Part shown: positions 34,123 through 49,520 of the stretch, one piece after another | Layout of the letters: the number at the start of each line of letters is the position of its first letter | Position numbering within the stretch: position 1 is the first letter of the stretch | NCBI RefSeq assembly: GCF_020283565.1 | Contig: NC_060062.1 | Location: 7,725,322 to 7,789,321 of the forward strand | Direction: 5' to 3' | Length of the DNA: 64,000 bases | DNA from: Trifolium pratense | Lineage: Eukaryota > Streptophyta > Magnoliopsida > Fabales > Fabaceae | Program-made: the position numbers and the translations under genes | The notes under the pieces: generated by a model | Database searches by the model: none | What the model saw: only the letters and a program-made list of their open reading frames with translations | Told to the model about the DNA's origin: nothing

Positions 34123-34394
34123 ATTTCAAGTCGGTCCTGTATCTTTTAAAAGTTTTAAGTTGGTGCCTTATCTTTTATTCCGTTCAGTTAGTTAATCTAT
34201 CCCGTCAATTTTTTTTACTATTATCGTTAAATTTGGACACGTAACAAACAGAAACCACACTTGGATAGATGACATGCGTCCAAATTTAATAGTAATAGTA
34301 AAAAAATTGACTGGAGGAACTAACTAGTTGAACTAACTAGAAAAGATAAAACACCAATTTGAAACTTTTAAAAGATAAGAGATTAATTTGAAAT
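34123..34394. mobile_element. Foldback MITE upstream of CNOT9
   Basis: Long inverted arms cover nearly the whole 272 bp: ATTTCAAGTCGG, ATCTTTTAAAAGTTT and CGTTAAATTTGGAC on the left pair with AAACTTTTAAAAGAT, GTCCAAATTTAA and ATTAATTTGAAAT on the right. It is about 550 bp upstream of the CNOT9 ATG. Confidence 0.65.
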
Positions 34395-34752
34395 CTAAAA
34401 TAAAGATAAATGACCAAAAGTGTAATCAAGCATAGAAAATATTATTTACAATTATAAATTATAATTTAGTAAAGTTTAATATTTTAATTTTTTTGCATTC
34501 ATGCATTAGAACCATTTTTTGACAAATTAAAAACCATTTATTTTTATTTTAAGATATTCCTTTAAATGTTTTCATCATTTCTTTAAATATATATATACTT
34601 AATAATTTTTTATTTTATCCACGTGTTTTAATTATGATAAATATTTAACATTAGTCAAAAAAGTGATAAATATTTAATAAAAATAATAATTCAATAGAGT
34701 AATAAAATAATTAAAATTGGTGAAAAGTCAAAGAAAAATCATAGAAATAAAA

Positions 34753-34755
34753 TTA

Positions 34756-34810
<55 letters not shown>
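34753..34810 (+). repeat. (AT)n microsatellite in the CNOT9 promoter region
   Basis: An almost pure AT dinucleotide run of about 58 bp ends 133 bp before the ATG at 34944. It may overlap the core promoter; its length is likely to vary between lines. Confidence 0.9.
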
Positions 34811-34813
<3 letters not shown>

Positions 34814-34943
34814 ATAGATAAAACCTAATCTCTTCTTATAATATCACCTATCAGCGGCCGATTTTTCTCACCAATCATCCTCAACAAAGAACGACGCATC
34901 AACTGTAGCTCATCGTAGTTCTTCTGCCCAATCTAACACCACT

Positions 34944-37900
34944 ATGGCGAACATGCAAAATACTGTTAACGAGCTAATCAACCCGGATCGTCGGGGAAAT
35001 GCTCTCAAAGTGCTCTCCAAGGTTACCGATCTATTTTTTTTTTTTTTATATATATATATATATATTTTTTGCATGTTAACTAAATTTTATGTCTTTCATG
35101 TAATTCACAAGTAATCCAAATCCTGGAGGAGTATAGATTTAATTTGTGATGCATTAATCCACATTTACACTGTGATACTAATTAACCCCTTTTGCTAGAC
35201 TTAATATATTTTAATTTTGTTGTCACTTTTGGGTATTTTGGGAGAATCAAGATGAGATTGATTCTAGTCATAATGGGTTAAATGGATCCTTTGTTTAGTG
35301 TATCGATCTTGAGTGAAAACTTTCATTAGTTTTTTTATTTAAAAAATTCTATAAAATTCGAAGATTTGTTCCGATTTTAATGTACATTAATCATTGTTAT
35401 TTAGATGAATAATTTTTTTAATCTGTTATGGATTTTAGAAAATGGTATAGTGCTATTGTATAATTCTCTATTTCGTTAGCAATGTTTCCATGAGCAGGGA
35501 CGGATCTAGAAATCAATCACACGGGGGGCCGAATTTCTTTTTTAATAATAAATAATAGAGTTAAATATATTTTTTATACTTATAAAATAACGAGTTTTTA
35601 TGTTTAGTCCTATTAAATTTTAACTTAAAATATCCTTTAAAATATTGCAGTTTGTTAAGAATAATCCCCATTTTGAAATATTCTTACAAAAAATTGATAC
35701 TTTTAGTCCTCAAAATAGTCCTATAAAATACAAATATGGACTAAAAGTAAATTTTTTGAAGGACAAAACTTAAAAACTCATAATTTTATAAAGACTAAAA
35801 ATATATTTAACTCAAAATTATTAAATAAAATCACAATAATTTATTTAAGAGGTGTCATTAGCAACTATATGTATGTGGGAGGGGGGGGGTTGAAGCCCCT
35901 GCTTGCCCCCCTTCAGTCCGTCCCTGTCCATGAGGCCGAAAAATGTGTAAGAAATGGAGAGATTGTCATAAAGGATAGATAGTCTTGCGAAAGCAATTAG
36001 AATTTTTTTACACAATGTAATTTACAATTTGAATAAAACTCAATACAACTCTTCATATTTATAATAAGATTTTATATATCTCTTTTTTCTTCCAACTATT
36101 TGATGTGAGATTTCACGGGGAAATACCCACTTTTACGCAACATATCCTCCCTTAATCTAAAGTTTCACATCTTGCTTTGTTTTCAACTTCATCATTACAA
36201 AGGAGAATATCATCATCATCATCATAAAAGCAACATTTGTATAAGAAACACTCTTCAACTTTTTTGTTTTCTCTTTTAGGCTTGACAAATCTTCCATGAC
36301 TTTTCAACATTTGACTTGTATGTGACCAAACTCTTCACAGTAATAACACCTGACAGTACTCATATTTATCTCATATTAATTTTGCAGTAAAACCAACAAA
36401 AGTAACGCTTGTTCTTCATCTTTGATATCGTCCCTTGTATTCATAAGTCTAGATACCAATTAACTTATTAAACTTATTAATATTATCAAACATTACCTTT
36501 AATTATCTCCAATCTACATAGTTCTAAATATCAACTTATTAAACACGTCTTTATATTGTATTTTTTGGATAACTAGAATGAGATTTTAGTGATATAGTTG
36601 AATCAAAAAATTTCATCATTTAGTGTATCAGTGAGAAAAATGAAATTTTTTGTTAGGCTTTTTATTAAAAAAATTAATATTTTTATATGATCTTTGTCCA
36701 GTTTTAATGTATGTTACATTGTTAATCATACGAGAATCACATAATTTTATTCTATTTTGGAACTTTGTATTACAATTTGGTTAATTAGTTCCTATGCTGC
36801 TCAAATTAACTCATACAATTATGACATTATTTTTTATTTTGTATGTTTCAGAGGAGGGATATGTTTGAGGAACTTGCCCCTTTATTGTGGAACACTGCTT
36901 GTATTGCTACAATACTTTTACAGGTATGTTCTATGTGTCTAACTATATTATATACTCATTCTATTCAATTTTAAGTGTTGTTTTACCATAAAGTTTTCCA
37001 ACTAATATAATGGGTTATTGTATTTTTTTTTTTTAGGAAATAATTTCAGTATATCCAGCTATTTCATCATTGCAACTTACTCATGCACAATCAATTCGAG
37101 TGTGTAATGTTCTTGCACTACTTCAGGTGAGTGAGTTTGTCTCGACAAGTTTTGAATATTGTGTTTACAATACGAAAACTTAATATCATTATACGCCCAA
37201 AATACCTGAAAATCAATCACGTTAAAACAAGTCCATTGGCAAATATTATACTCTTTTTGTTTGTTTCATATAAAAAAATGAAATTAATTCATCTAACACT
37301 CTTCTCTCATGTTGTTTTTACAGTGTTTGGCATCTCACCCTGAAACAAGGATGCCATTCATTAATGGTAATGTCAAGTATCTTATTCATCTTAATTGCTT
37401 TGAAGTTTACTTTATTTACTCTTGTACTTAAGTTTCCATCATTTAATTTGAGCGTGCTATGGATTATTTCTCATTTAAATATACTCCTTTTATTTATTTT
37501 ACACTTATCTTTTCTTAATTATTTGCAGCAAACATGCCTCAATATTTCTATCCATTCCTTCAATCGACAAGCAAGTTACCACAATTTGAGTACTTGAGGG
37601 TTGCTAGTCTTGGAGTCATTGGTGCCTTAGTGAAGGTATTACATCTTTTATCAGCTATGTAGTTCCTTTTTTACTGGTCTCTGTTCGTCTTGTGTAGAGA
37701 CCTGGTTAATAATATATTTGTCATTTAAAAAAAAAATCTACATTCATAGAAACAAAAAAATCTTGATTATTTTAAAGTTTATGGCAAGTGTAGCTAGTTA
37801 TTTTAGAAACCATTTAGTGGCATTTAAACAAATTTTTACCAGATTTTTTTGTAATTAATTGTCACAAAAACCTTTAGTGATATTGGATTTACGTGCCATA

Positions 37901-39648
37901 ATTTTTTTTAAAATTTTTTATTAGATATATTCCATGCATGTTTATAATTTTTATTAAATGTGTACTTTGTCAATCATATTTTTTTTTTGTAATATTTGAT
38001 ATTCACAGGCCAACACCAGAGAAGTCATAAGTTTCCTGCTTTCAAGCGAGGTAGTACCTCTATGTTTGCAAAGCATGGAAATTGGAAAGCAATTGTCAAA
38101 AAATGTTAGTGATCTATTCTTATTCTTTTGTCGATTTTTTTTTGTCAAGTAGAGTCGATTTATTTTTAATTGCATATATGCATGGATACCCCGTTTTTCA
38201 TTTATTTGCTATAATTTTCAATGCAAAATAATAATGAATGTAATGCATTTTTTTTGGATTAAATGTTTTTTTTATTTTATTAAATGTAATGCATATTATA
38301 TTTATGGGAAGAAATTTGGCTGATTAGGGTTAGTTTTTATAGGAGAATGCAAGTTAGATACTAAATTTAATTGATTTATATTTACTAAGTTCATAAGATT
38401 CATTTTTAAGGGAGAAAGCAAGATTGGAGGGCTAGGATTTTGTTGCATCAAACTACTACCTTCCATATATTTACATTTATTAAGACTTAACTTGGTTTCT
38501 ATTTTTTAGTATATTTTTTTGTCATCCACTTTTGCTACAAATATTAACTAATGAAAGTTGCATATGCCTACACAGGTCGCAACATATATATTACAGTTCT
38601 TTTTGGCAAATGATGAAGGATTGGAGTATATTTGTGCGACAGCGGAGAGATTCTTCGCGGTAGCACGAGTGCTCGAATTGGTGTTAAGAAGTCTTGAGGA
38701 GGAACCTTGCCCCCGCCTTTTAAAACTTGTAATTTCGTGCTACGCTCGTTTGTCTAACAATCACAGGTTGGTTAAGTAGTTTCATTATCTTAAATTCTCT
38801 TGAATAAATATACCACAATACCATTTCCTCGTCTTTTAAAATTACTGATAAAATTTATTTCGTATTAAAATAGGGCTGCTGTTGCATTAGTGAGGTGTCT
38901 TCCAAACACGCTCAAGGATGCAACTTTTTCTAATGACATTCGTGTAAGTATTTTTGTGATATATAACCAAATAGAAATTTGATTTTTATAGGACTTAGTT
39001 TGATACATATGATATGACTTATAGCTAGGTTTTAATTAATATTACAAGACATGCTCTTTATATGAATAAAATATATATTGTGAGTTTATATTTCTTCCAA
39101 AGTTTTGATTAACTAGGTTTTATTAAATGGTGGAAAGTTTGAGGTAATTGGTTCAAATTTTTGGATCATGAGCCTCTATACTTAAGAACGTAAATGTCCC
39201 ATAGTTATGTTATTTAGTGGACATAGCTTTAATCAATAACCATAATGTTCTATATCGACCCAAATTCCATGCAGTCAGTGAATCCTCCAATCACGGTTCT
39301 TTAATGGTCTAGATTTAAAACTCAGCAAATAAATAAAAAAAATTAACAAAAAATTGGATGACTGAAATTTGCCTGCAGTCACCATTTGACTACAGGGAAT
39401 CAATTTCTATTTGTATGTGCAATAATATATGGAATGGTATAACTAGAGAATTTTAATCTCTTCAAATATTTAACCTTTATAAGTAATTCATAATTTTATT
39501 TTATTTACATTATTTGTTTTGATGCGTTCAGGATGACCCTGCAACTAGGAGATGGATGGAAAAGTTGCATGAAAATATTAGGAGGCACCAGCAGCAGGTT
39601 CCTGAACAAGGTGGCGGATCAGGAGTCGGAGATATTGGAGGGTCGTAA
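34944..39648 (+). CDS. CNOT9: CNOT9/Rcd1 (CAF40) subunit of the CCR4-NOT complex, nine exons
   Basis: Exons: 34944-35021, 36852-36923, 37037-37126, 37324-37366, 37529-37635, 38009-38104, 38576-38766, 38874-38943 and 39532-39648. They join in phase to 864 nt, encoding 287 residues. CNOT9/Rcd1 is the conserved armadillo-repeat subunit of the CCR4-NOT deadenylase, which shortens mRNA poly(A) tails and links the complex to RNA-binding partners. Diagnostic segments are [74 protein letters not shown] and [20 protein letters not shown]. After the fold (about residues 20-265) the C-terminus is short and Gly-rich. Changes from the conserved plant forms, such as ANTREVISF and [19 protein letters not shown], suggest a somewhat diverged paralogue. 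Intron 1 (1.8 kb) holds a hAT MITE and intron 8 a small TIR element. Confidence 0.93.
35495..35926. mobile_element. hAT MITE in CNOT9 intron 1, perfect 8-bp target duplication
   Basis: Ends CAGGGACGGATC and GTCCGTCCCTG are inverted. TCCATGAG flanks both sides (35487-35494 and 35927-35934), the 8-bp duplication of hAT. A second copy of the family, in reverse orientation, is at 51945-52459. Sub-terminal G/C runs (GGGGGGGGG near 35880) are shared by both. Confidence 0.9.
39272..39400. mobile_element. Small TIR element in CNOT9 intron 8
   Basis: It begins TGCAGTCAGTGAATCC and ends near CCTGCAGTCACC. The segment TTTAATGGTCTAGATTT with AACTCAG nearby matches the left arm of the element in RTL2 intron 1 (GATGGTCTAGATTTTCAGC). 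It is a copy of that family without plastid DNA. Confidence 0.45.
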
Positions 39649-39970
39649 TGACATGTGTTCTTGTTCTAAATAATTGCTTATATTACATTAAGCTCTAAAT
39701 AATTACTTTGGTTTTAAAGATGTTGCATGGTTGTTTTGACAAATTTGAATGTATGATCAATTATGCGAGGTTTTTTGGGTCCTTTGCTGAGTTTGCAAGT
39801 TGAAATTTGCTATTGGGTTTCTTAATTTATCGTCAATGTATTGCACTATTGCATTGACTTGGTGTATCCCATAAAAAAAGGTAAGATAATAATTGTCGAT
39901 CTTCGAGATCTATGATATAATTCGCGTGTTATATTTTCAAAAATGTTGTTGAATAGATTTTTTACCTCTT

Positions 39971-40078
39971 GGTTCCCATGAACTTAGCTCGGTTGATAAG
40001 GGACATCACATTTTATATGTAGGGGTCAAGTTCGAATTCCGGACACCTCACTTTGTTGAATATTTTGGATTTACTTTA
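39971..40078 (+). mobile_element. tRNA-derived SINE just after CNOT9
   Basis: The layout matches the SINE at 30991: CATGAACTTAGCTCGGTTG for the A-box region and AGTTCGAATTC (40029-40039) for the B box, then GACACCTCACTTTGTTG. No clear A-tail or target duplication is seen, so the copy is older. Confidence 0.6.
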
Positions 40079-41031
40079 ATTATTTATTTAAAATATAATT
40101 AAAAGTGTATAATATCAAATACAATTACTTGTCATATTATATTTAATTATTTAAATATATATCATTGGGCTTTATGTTGAACGGGCCGTGATGGGTTGAG
40201 TCGTTCTTTATTCTGCCTATTGAGAAGGTCCCTGCCTCCACTGATGAGTATATATTCTAGCCATCCCATTAAGCTAGAGAACACTGTACAAACATAACAC
40301 GCATTAGGACTCATCAGTGAGAGGTAGAAGCATTGTCTCAACCCTCTCTTAGTTTCAGTCAAAGAAGGATTCATCCGCTGCCATTCAAGGTACACAATTC
40401 CTTTCTTTGATCTATTTAATTAAAGTAGATATGCTATAATCATGTATCTGTGATCTAAGGCTAATTTCAAATCCTTCACACTTATCTATTTTAAAAAATA
40501 AAATTTCTAATCACTAAACTATCTTATAAAAAAAAAAAAGAAGATTATTCACCTCTTGTACCCCGTGTAACACATATACAATTGTTTGTTCGTTGTGATT
40601 TTATATTTTCATTGTTTTGTATGTGATATGAATTCATTGTTAGGTATTATGTTGCCACTTTAAAAAGGAGGGAAATGCAAGTAACAGCAAAATTAACTAG
40701 ACTTAGTCAAAAAAACAAAATTAACTAGACAACATTTCAACATGTCTCTCTATTTGCTTAAATCTGTTATAATATACTACAAAAAATATTTTCCAATAAT
40801 ATAGTATTTGCAAGTGGCGGATTTAAAAATTGTCAATCAACTTAGGAAATTGCCGCCCTCTCATTGGTCACAATCCCACCACCTAAAATTCTAAAAATGA
40901 CATACTTTTTTTTTATTAATAAAAATGACATACTTACCGGAAGATATCTTCTGTTTTGCTATCTAACCGTAGCTAGCTTAGAATTCTCATATTCTATCAA
41001 GGCCCTTAATTAACACATGGTCTCACACGAG
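40079..41031. other. Intergenic region with an unassigned GC-richer segment
   Basis: The part at 40165-40390 is less AT-rich than its surroundings and open on the minus strand (77 codons) without a known motif. Its plus strand ends CCATTCAAG|GTACACAATT, which could be an exon-donor junction. It may be a UTR exon of an unseen transcript or an old repeat. The remainder is AT-rich. Confidence 0.3.
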
Positions 41032-41950
41032 GAGAGTTTGAACGATGATTCACATTGAGCTTAAGTGCAACTAATCAAATAAGTTGGAGAATATATTTTT
41101 ACCAAAAATTTTAATGCATTAGATTTATGGGTCCTCTCACCTATAAAAAGTGTAACCTCCACTTTTTCATGCAATGAGAGACTTAACTCACACCACACTT
41201 GTCACAACAATCCCCCTAAAATGCGAGTCATTCAATTCACTATAATCCCCCTCAAGTAGAAGCTTTTTTAGCTATACACTCGCGCACTCGATTGCCACTA
41301 CACTCAACGGATCACATTTTTCAAGAAGACTTTGAATACATGGAGCCGGTCGAACCATTCGCCGAACCATCGACTTTGATATCACTGTTGAGTCATGAGC
41401 GGGGCATCCCCATGAATTATCCACATTGGGTTTGAGAGCAATCATACAAAAGAGATATACACCACATATTTATGTGTCTTCCTATTTATGAAGTGCTCAA
41501 CATCTACTTTACTGCAATGTATGACTTAACTCACCACATACTTGCCACAATAATCTTACCTTCAAGTGTGTGCCATTTTATTCACTTATGCTCTCTCTCA
41601 AGCAGAAACATTTTTCATCAATACATTTGTACCGCCGTTGCCACTGTATTCAACAAGATTTGCTACATGTCCATGTTTGTAAGGAAGACTTTTGAGACAA
41701 AGAATCAATCGAACCCTTTGTCAAGCCATAGGCTACGTCCACAGTTGTGTTATGAGGAAAGCTTAAAAATTAACCACGTTGAGCTTAAAAACAACTAAAC
41801 AAATGAGTTGAACATAACATTTTTATCTAAACCGTAAGACATTATGTTTAATGGTCCTCTCACTTATAAGTGTTCAAGCTCCACTTTATCAAATAATTTG
41901 AAACTTAGTTCACCTCCCACTTTCCACATAAAACTTTCACTTTCACATGT
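41032..41950 (+). repeat. Three diverged tandem units of about 350-370 bp
   Basis: Matching landmarks recur at about 41057, 41429 and 41781 (GAGCTTAAGTGCAACTAATC, GGGTTTGAGAGCAATCATAC, GAGCTTAAAAACAACTAAAC), each followed by TTTATGGGTCCTCTCAC-like and ACTTAACTCAC-like blocks. The copies are strongly diverged and non-coding. The ORF at 41472-41798 lies across a unit and shows no domain. Confidence 0.65.
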
Positions 41951-42976
41951 ATAATGTATTTCGCTACCACTAACTCATGTGGCTAAAACTTATTTTTTAT
42001 TTAGGGTAAAATTTGTGTTAGTTAAGTGAAAATATTACAACTTCATCTATCTTTCATTGAAATTTATTACTATTTATTAAAATTAATTTTTTAAATTTTT
42101 ATACTCCTTTTTTTAGTAATCCTTTTATGAATAGTAATATTAAACAAATATTCATAATATTACTAATATAATTTTCATATAAATATATTGAAATAACGAT
42201 ATACTAATTTTTTTAACTGCAATGAGAATCAGGAGACACAATATTGCTATGCGTAATTCATTCAACTTTTTTAAGAAGATTCGCAATATCAAGTGCGAGG
42301 AAGCCAAAAGAGTGTCAAATACAAATGTTATAAAAACACATCTTGGTTGTCATAATACATTTTCTCATGTTCGACCACTTTACTTGAAGTTGTATAGAAG
42401 GTCGCATGTCCCAAAGTAAAATCCAATGTCTTCAATCTCATTAGCTAGTGTGGGGAAACTCCTGTCAAGTTCAGACATGTATGTCTCCTTCATACCCACC
42501 TATACACCAAATTATATGTTGACCATAGTGTTGATCCCCACTCTTGTAGGTCATCAAGAAGTTCATCAACGCCTCTTTTTTCACATATACTCTTGCAAGT
42601 CTAAAAACATAGAAAATGATGTGTCTAACAAAGTCATGTTTGTATTTAAAGCTTGCAAACTCTCTACAATGAACACAATAAAGACATTATGACTTGTAAA
42701 AAAAATAGGACACCAAATTTATATTATTAAAACAGATACTAAAATCTCAAGAACAGTCTGTCTTTGTTATCACACAAAGATCAAAAGATTCTACATAAAT
42801 TTGAAAATTGTAATTTCTTATTCTAAAATTAACGTTAACATTCGAATTTGATAAAATATTTAACTTATTTTTATATAAATTTATCCAAATATAAATATTT
42901 TATCTTTAATTCAAATTTTAATAATCAGAATCCATTCTCATAAAATAAATTCAGTTAAAATTAATATTTTCACAAA
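41951..42976. other. AT-rich intergenic sequence upstream of RTL2
   Basis: Two adjacent open frames (42222-42419 and 42426-42692) lack recognisable motifs; I do not call them genes. The rest is AT-rich. Confidence 0.35.
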
Positions 42977-43376
42977 GGATATGTTTGGTAACACAAATAA
43001 GCTAGCTTATAACTTATTATACGAGCTTATAAGCTTGTTTCGAAAAATTAAAGGTGTTTGATAACAAGCTTTTTTTACTAGCTTATAGTTTTTTTCAGAT
43101 GCTATTTCAAGTAGCGTTTGAGCTTATAGCTTATAGCTTTTTACACTTTATTCCATTTTTATCCTTTGATAACTACCGACACTAAAAAAGAAACTATTCT
43201 TTTTTGGTACATTAAAAAAGAAACTATTCACTATCAATTATGTTATTTTATATTTATTAACTACTTTAAAAACTAATTTTACCAAACACTTTAATTTTAA
43301 TTAGCTAACTTTTCAGCTATAAGCTAACTTACAAGTTACAACTTATAGTTTATTTATAGCAACGAGACCAAAGTGT
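42977..43376. mobile_element. Tourist-like MITE in the RTL2 promoter
   Basis: The AGCTTATAAGC palindromes, ATGTTTGGTAAC left end and the inner AGATGCTATTTCAAGTAGCG segment match the element at 561-1021 in the opposite orientation. It ends about 165 bp before the RTL2 ATG, so the core promoter lies at its edge. Boundaries are approximate and the target duplication is unclear. Confidence 0.6.
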
Positions 43377-43542
43377 AACAAAATAAATAAATACGGAGTA
43401 TATTGTAGGAACATCCCAGAAATTGTGTCAAGAAATATGTATTCCCGGTCGTATCGCTCTGTTTCCAATAAAAACAAAACAAAACTGTATAGAATTTGGC
43501 GTTTTCATTGAAATTCCTTACTCCGAACCAAAGCTCACTCAG

Positions 43543-46652
<3,110 letters not shown>

Positions 46653-46919
46653 CCATTATTGTATTTATTTTTCGATGAAGGTGTTGTAACTATTGTCTAG
46701 TATGAATCCGGCCTCCTAATGTAGAGGTATTAAGTCTTGGATTAGTTTCTAGCTCGTGAGAGCTTCTTAATTGTGAGAAGATTCTTAGTTAACAATTAAT
46801 TAAGTTAATAGAGAGAGATTCTGAAAGTGTTGAATGCATAAACTCATTTACGTTTATACAAGAAGTTATCAGTTAGAAAATTTATAATCATTGTAGGGCT
46901 ATTTAAATTTTATTTACCT

Positions 46920-47625
46920 ATGCATACTTAATTGAGTACCTATATTTTAACAACTTACTATCAATTTAATCACCAGCATATTCAATTTTACAGAGCAACC
47001 TACAAAATCAGGGACAAATCTGAGGGTTTGCTCATAGAAATTGGCGAGAGAATAACCATACATACCACCCATAATTTTTTTTAGGTCAAAATCAACATCA
47101 ACATAAACAGCAGCAGCAATAGATTCAACAATATCAGCAAGAATCTTAGGAGCTTTAACCGATCCACCATACAACACAACAGAACAATCATCGTCTCGCT
47201 GAACCGCATCAACAAACTCTCTAATCTTATCAACTATCGAAAGCGTGTTGTGATGGAGACCATGACGAACAGCGGCACGACTGAGTTTCTCGGTGCTGAC
47301 ATAGGCAGCACGAACGAGAGAGTTGATCGGGGTCAACAAAGGTGTAAGCGAGGAAGAGGTCGTTGCTGATAGCGAGACCTAAAACAGCGTCGCCGGCGAA
47401 TTCGAGACATTCGTAGGAAACAGCTTTAGGGTCTGAAGTGTGGGTTAGGGCTTCTTCTAGAAGCTTCTTGTTTCTGAAGGTGTAACCGATTATTTGCTCC
47501 ACTGCGGCAAGTGAAGCTTCCATCTTCATCTGGCTGAGGTTTTGTTCGGGTTCATGAATTTCAGTAAGCACAAATAACAGCGAAAGCCAAATTCAATACT
47601 GTTTTGTTTTTGTTTATTTTTGGGA
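46920..47625 (-). pseudogene. Inverted partial copy of RTL2 (exon 1, leader and part of intron 1)
   Basis: On the minus strand the copy of the RTL2 start lies at 47529 (MKMEASLAAVEQIIGYTFRN). Homology extends upstream into the leader to about 47625 and downstream past the exon 1 donor into intron 1, ending near 46920. A 2-bp deletion near 47312-47318 shifts the frame after DPDQLS, and a 12-bp in-frame deletion removes the residues matching RFVR. The signature is altered to YECLEFAGDAVLG. Exons 2 and 3 are absent, so no dsRNA-binding domain could be made. The copy is tail-to-tail with RTL2, 268 bp after its stop. By eye it is close to 90% identical to exon 1. Confidence 0.92.
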
Positions 47626-47978
47626 GATATAAGTTTGAAAAATTGATTTTAAGTGAATAGATTTTGTAACATTGATTGTGATTAAAATTGAGTCGAAGAT
47701 AAAGTGATTTATATTTGGATACATTCGTATAAAAGTATCTCGAATAACTTAAATCATTATCTTTGATCATAACTTAAATCATTTTTAATGTTGACTGTGA
47801 TTCAGTTAGGAAGTAAATTAGTTTATCTCATAAGTCATCAACGAATATAATATTGAAAATTGAAAGGCTAAAGTTGAATCAAAGTTTGATTAATCATACA
47901 TAAATTTGATCAGAAGTACATGATGTATCAAATATCATGCATATTTTTTAATTTAAGTCTTTATAAAATATACTATTA

Positions 47979-48880
47979 GGGCCCGTTTGGTGCGCATGAT
48001 AGCATAGTGACAGGATATGATATAAAACAGGATAAAGATAGGATAGAATAACAGCAGGATAACAGTTATACTCAGTTATCATATCATATGTTTGGTGCAC
48101 ATAGGATAACAAACATGATAACTATTATATTTTGTTTTTAATACATACTTGCTTATAATAATATGATAAGATATATAACATATTTAATTGACAAAATTAC
48201 TCTTGTAAAACAATTGTTATTTTTTTAAAATTATTTTGTAATACTTTGAATTTTATAAATAAAAAATATAAATAAGTAATCAAATAACTTTATATAATTT
48301 AAAATAAAAATCATGAGAAAATAATCAAGTTTAATTTTTTATATGAATCATGATTAAATAAATAACTCTATAATATATACATGTTAGATAAACCAAATAA
48401 ATATATGATATATCTCATACGTAAATAATAAAACTACTATTGTAAAAGAATTATATTTATTTTTTTATAAAATTTAAATTAATATCTATATTTGTCAATT
48501 TTTTAATAATCATTTTACTTTAAAATATTTTAATTTTAGTAAAATTTTGATTTTTTAGAATATATAAATTACAAAATTACCCCTGTGAGAAAATTACATA
48601 TATATTTAAAAATTAATTATTTTATTATTTATATTTTATTAATTTTATTTTATGTATTTTAAAATATATTTTATAAAATAAATCAGTAATTTGCTTTTCT
48701 TATCCTATCCTGCTGGTAACCCAGCTCAAATTCAGGATAAGAATTATAACTAGAGAGACAGGATAGGATAAGCTTCAGGATTAACTTATCATATCCTGCT
48801 GTATCACCAAACACTGGATTGCGGCAGAATATGATACAGTTATCATATCCTGTCTCTTATCCTGTGCATCAAACGGGTCC
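47979..48880. mobile_element. Tourist-like (PIF/Harbinger) MITE, 902 bp
   Basis: Ends GGGCCCGTTTGGTGCGCA and TGCATCAAACGGGTCC are inverted, with TTA on both sides (47976-47978 and 48881-48883). Sub-terminal regions are full of GGATATGATA and TATCATATCCTG words in opposite orientations. The middle is very AT-rich. No transposase is present. Confidence 0.8.
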
Positions 48881-49128
48881 TTAGGATATTGAACAAAAAT
48901 ATGCGGAGACTCCGGGTCAAATATTTTGATAGTCATGCAGGTCTCAGCAACTCAATTACTTTATAAATATTATTTGAAAAATGATATATTTGATGTCTTA
49001 TAAAAGTAGAACAGCTACTGTTCACAAAAAAAATATTAGTATAGACTATAGTTAGTATTTCTATTTTAAATTAATCATTCTCCCTCTTTGTCACTCTAAT
49101 CCGGCGAAACAAATAAAGATTATGACTT

Positions 49129-49222
49129 AAGTCACTAGATTTGATCTAGTGGTGAGGGACTTTGGTAGGATAGTATGCATGAGGTCTTGGGTTCGATCCC
49201 CTGCTCCGTTGTAAAAAAAATA
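49129..49222 (+). mobile_element. Short tRNA-derived SINE with an 18-bp target duplication
   Basis: An A-box-like TCTAGTGGTGAGG and a B box GGTTCGATCC (49190-49199) precede an A-rich tail. The flanks AAATAAAGATTATGACTT (49111-49128 and 49223-49240) are identical over 18 bp, showing a recent target-primed insertion. Confidence 0.8.
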
Positions 49223-49240
49223 AAATAAAGATTATGACTT

Positions 49241-49520
49241 TAAGCTAATTAAATAAATTAGGATTTTTTTTAAGAAAAAAATTGAATGATGTATTAAACA
49301 TATGGCTAAAAGAAAATGTGTTCAATTTTTCAATATTCTTTTAACATACATTTTATTTGATGATAATGAAATTGAATATTGGCAAACAGGACTAACATAA
49401 CCTCTAATCTGTACAGTACAATGGATCCTCACATCACAACTATTGTTCCTAATTTAACAACATAGAAAATTATTTATTCTTTAGAGAAAAGCTAAATTAT
49501 ATCCTATTTAAATAGTCTTT
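49241..49520. other. 3' flank of the DUF4408 gene
   Basis: AT-rich spacer with no recognised feature. The part next to 49520 should be the 3' UTR of the minus-strand gene. Confidence 0.4.

Noticed and set aside
42222..42692. Two adjacent frames upstream of RTL2
   Set aside because: No domain, no splice or start support, and AT-rich flanks. Not supportable as genes.
43423..43542. Upstream extension of the RTL2 frame to 43423
   Set aside because: The proposed start is TTG, not ATG. The first in-frame ATG is 43543, which aligns with the start of the RNase III domain and with the inverted copy.
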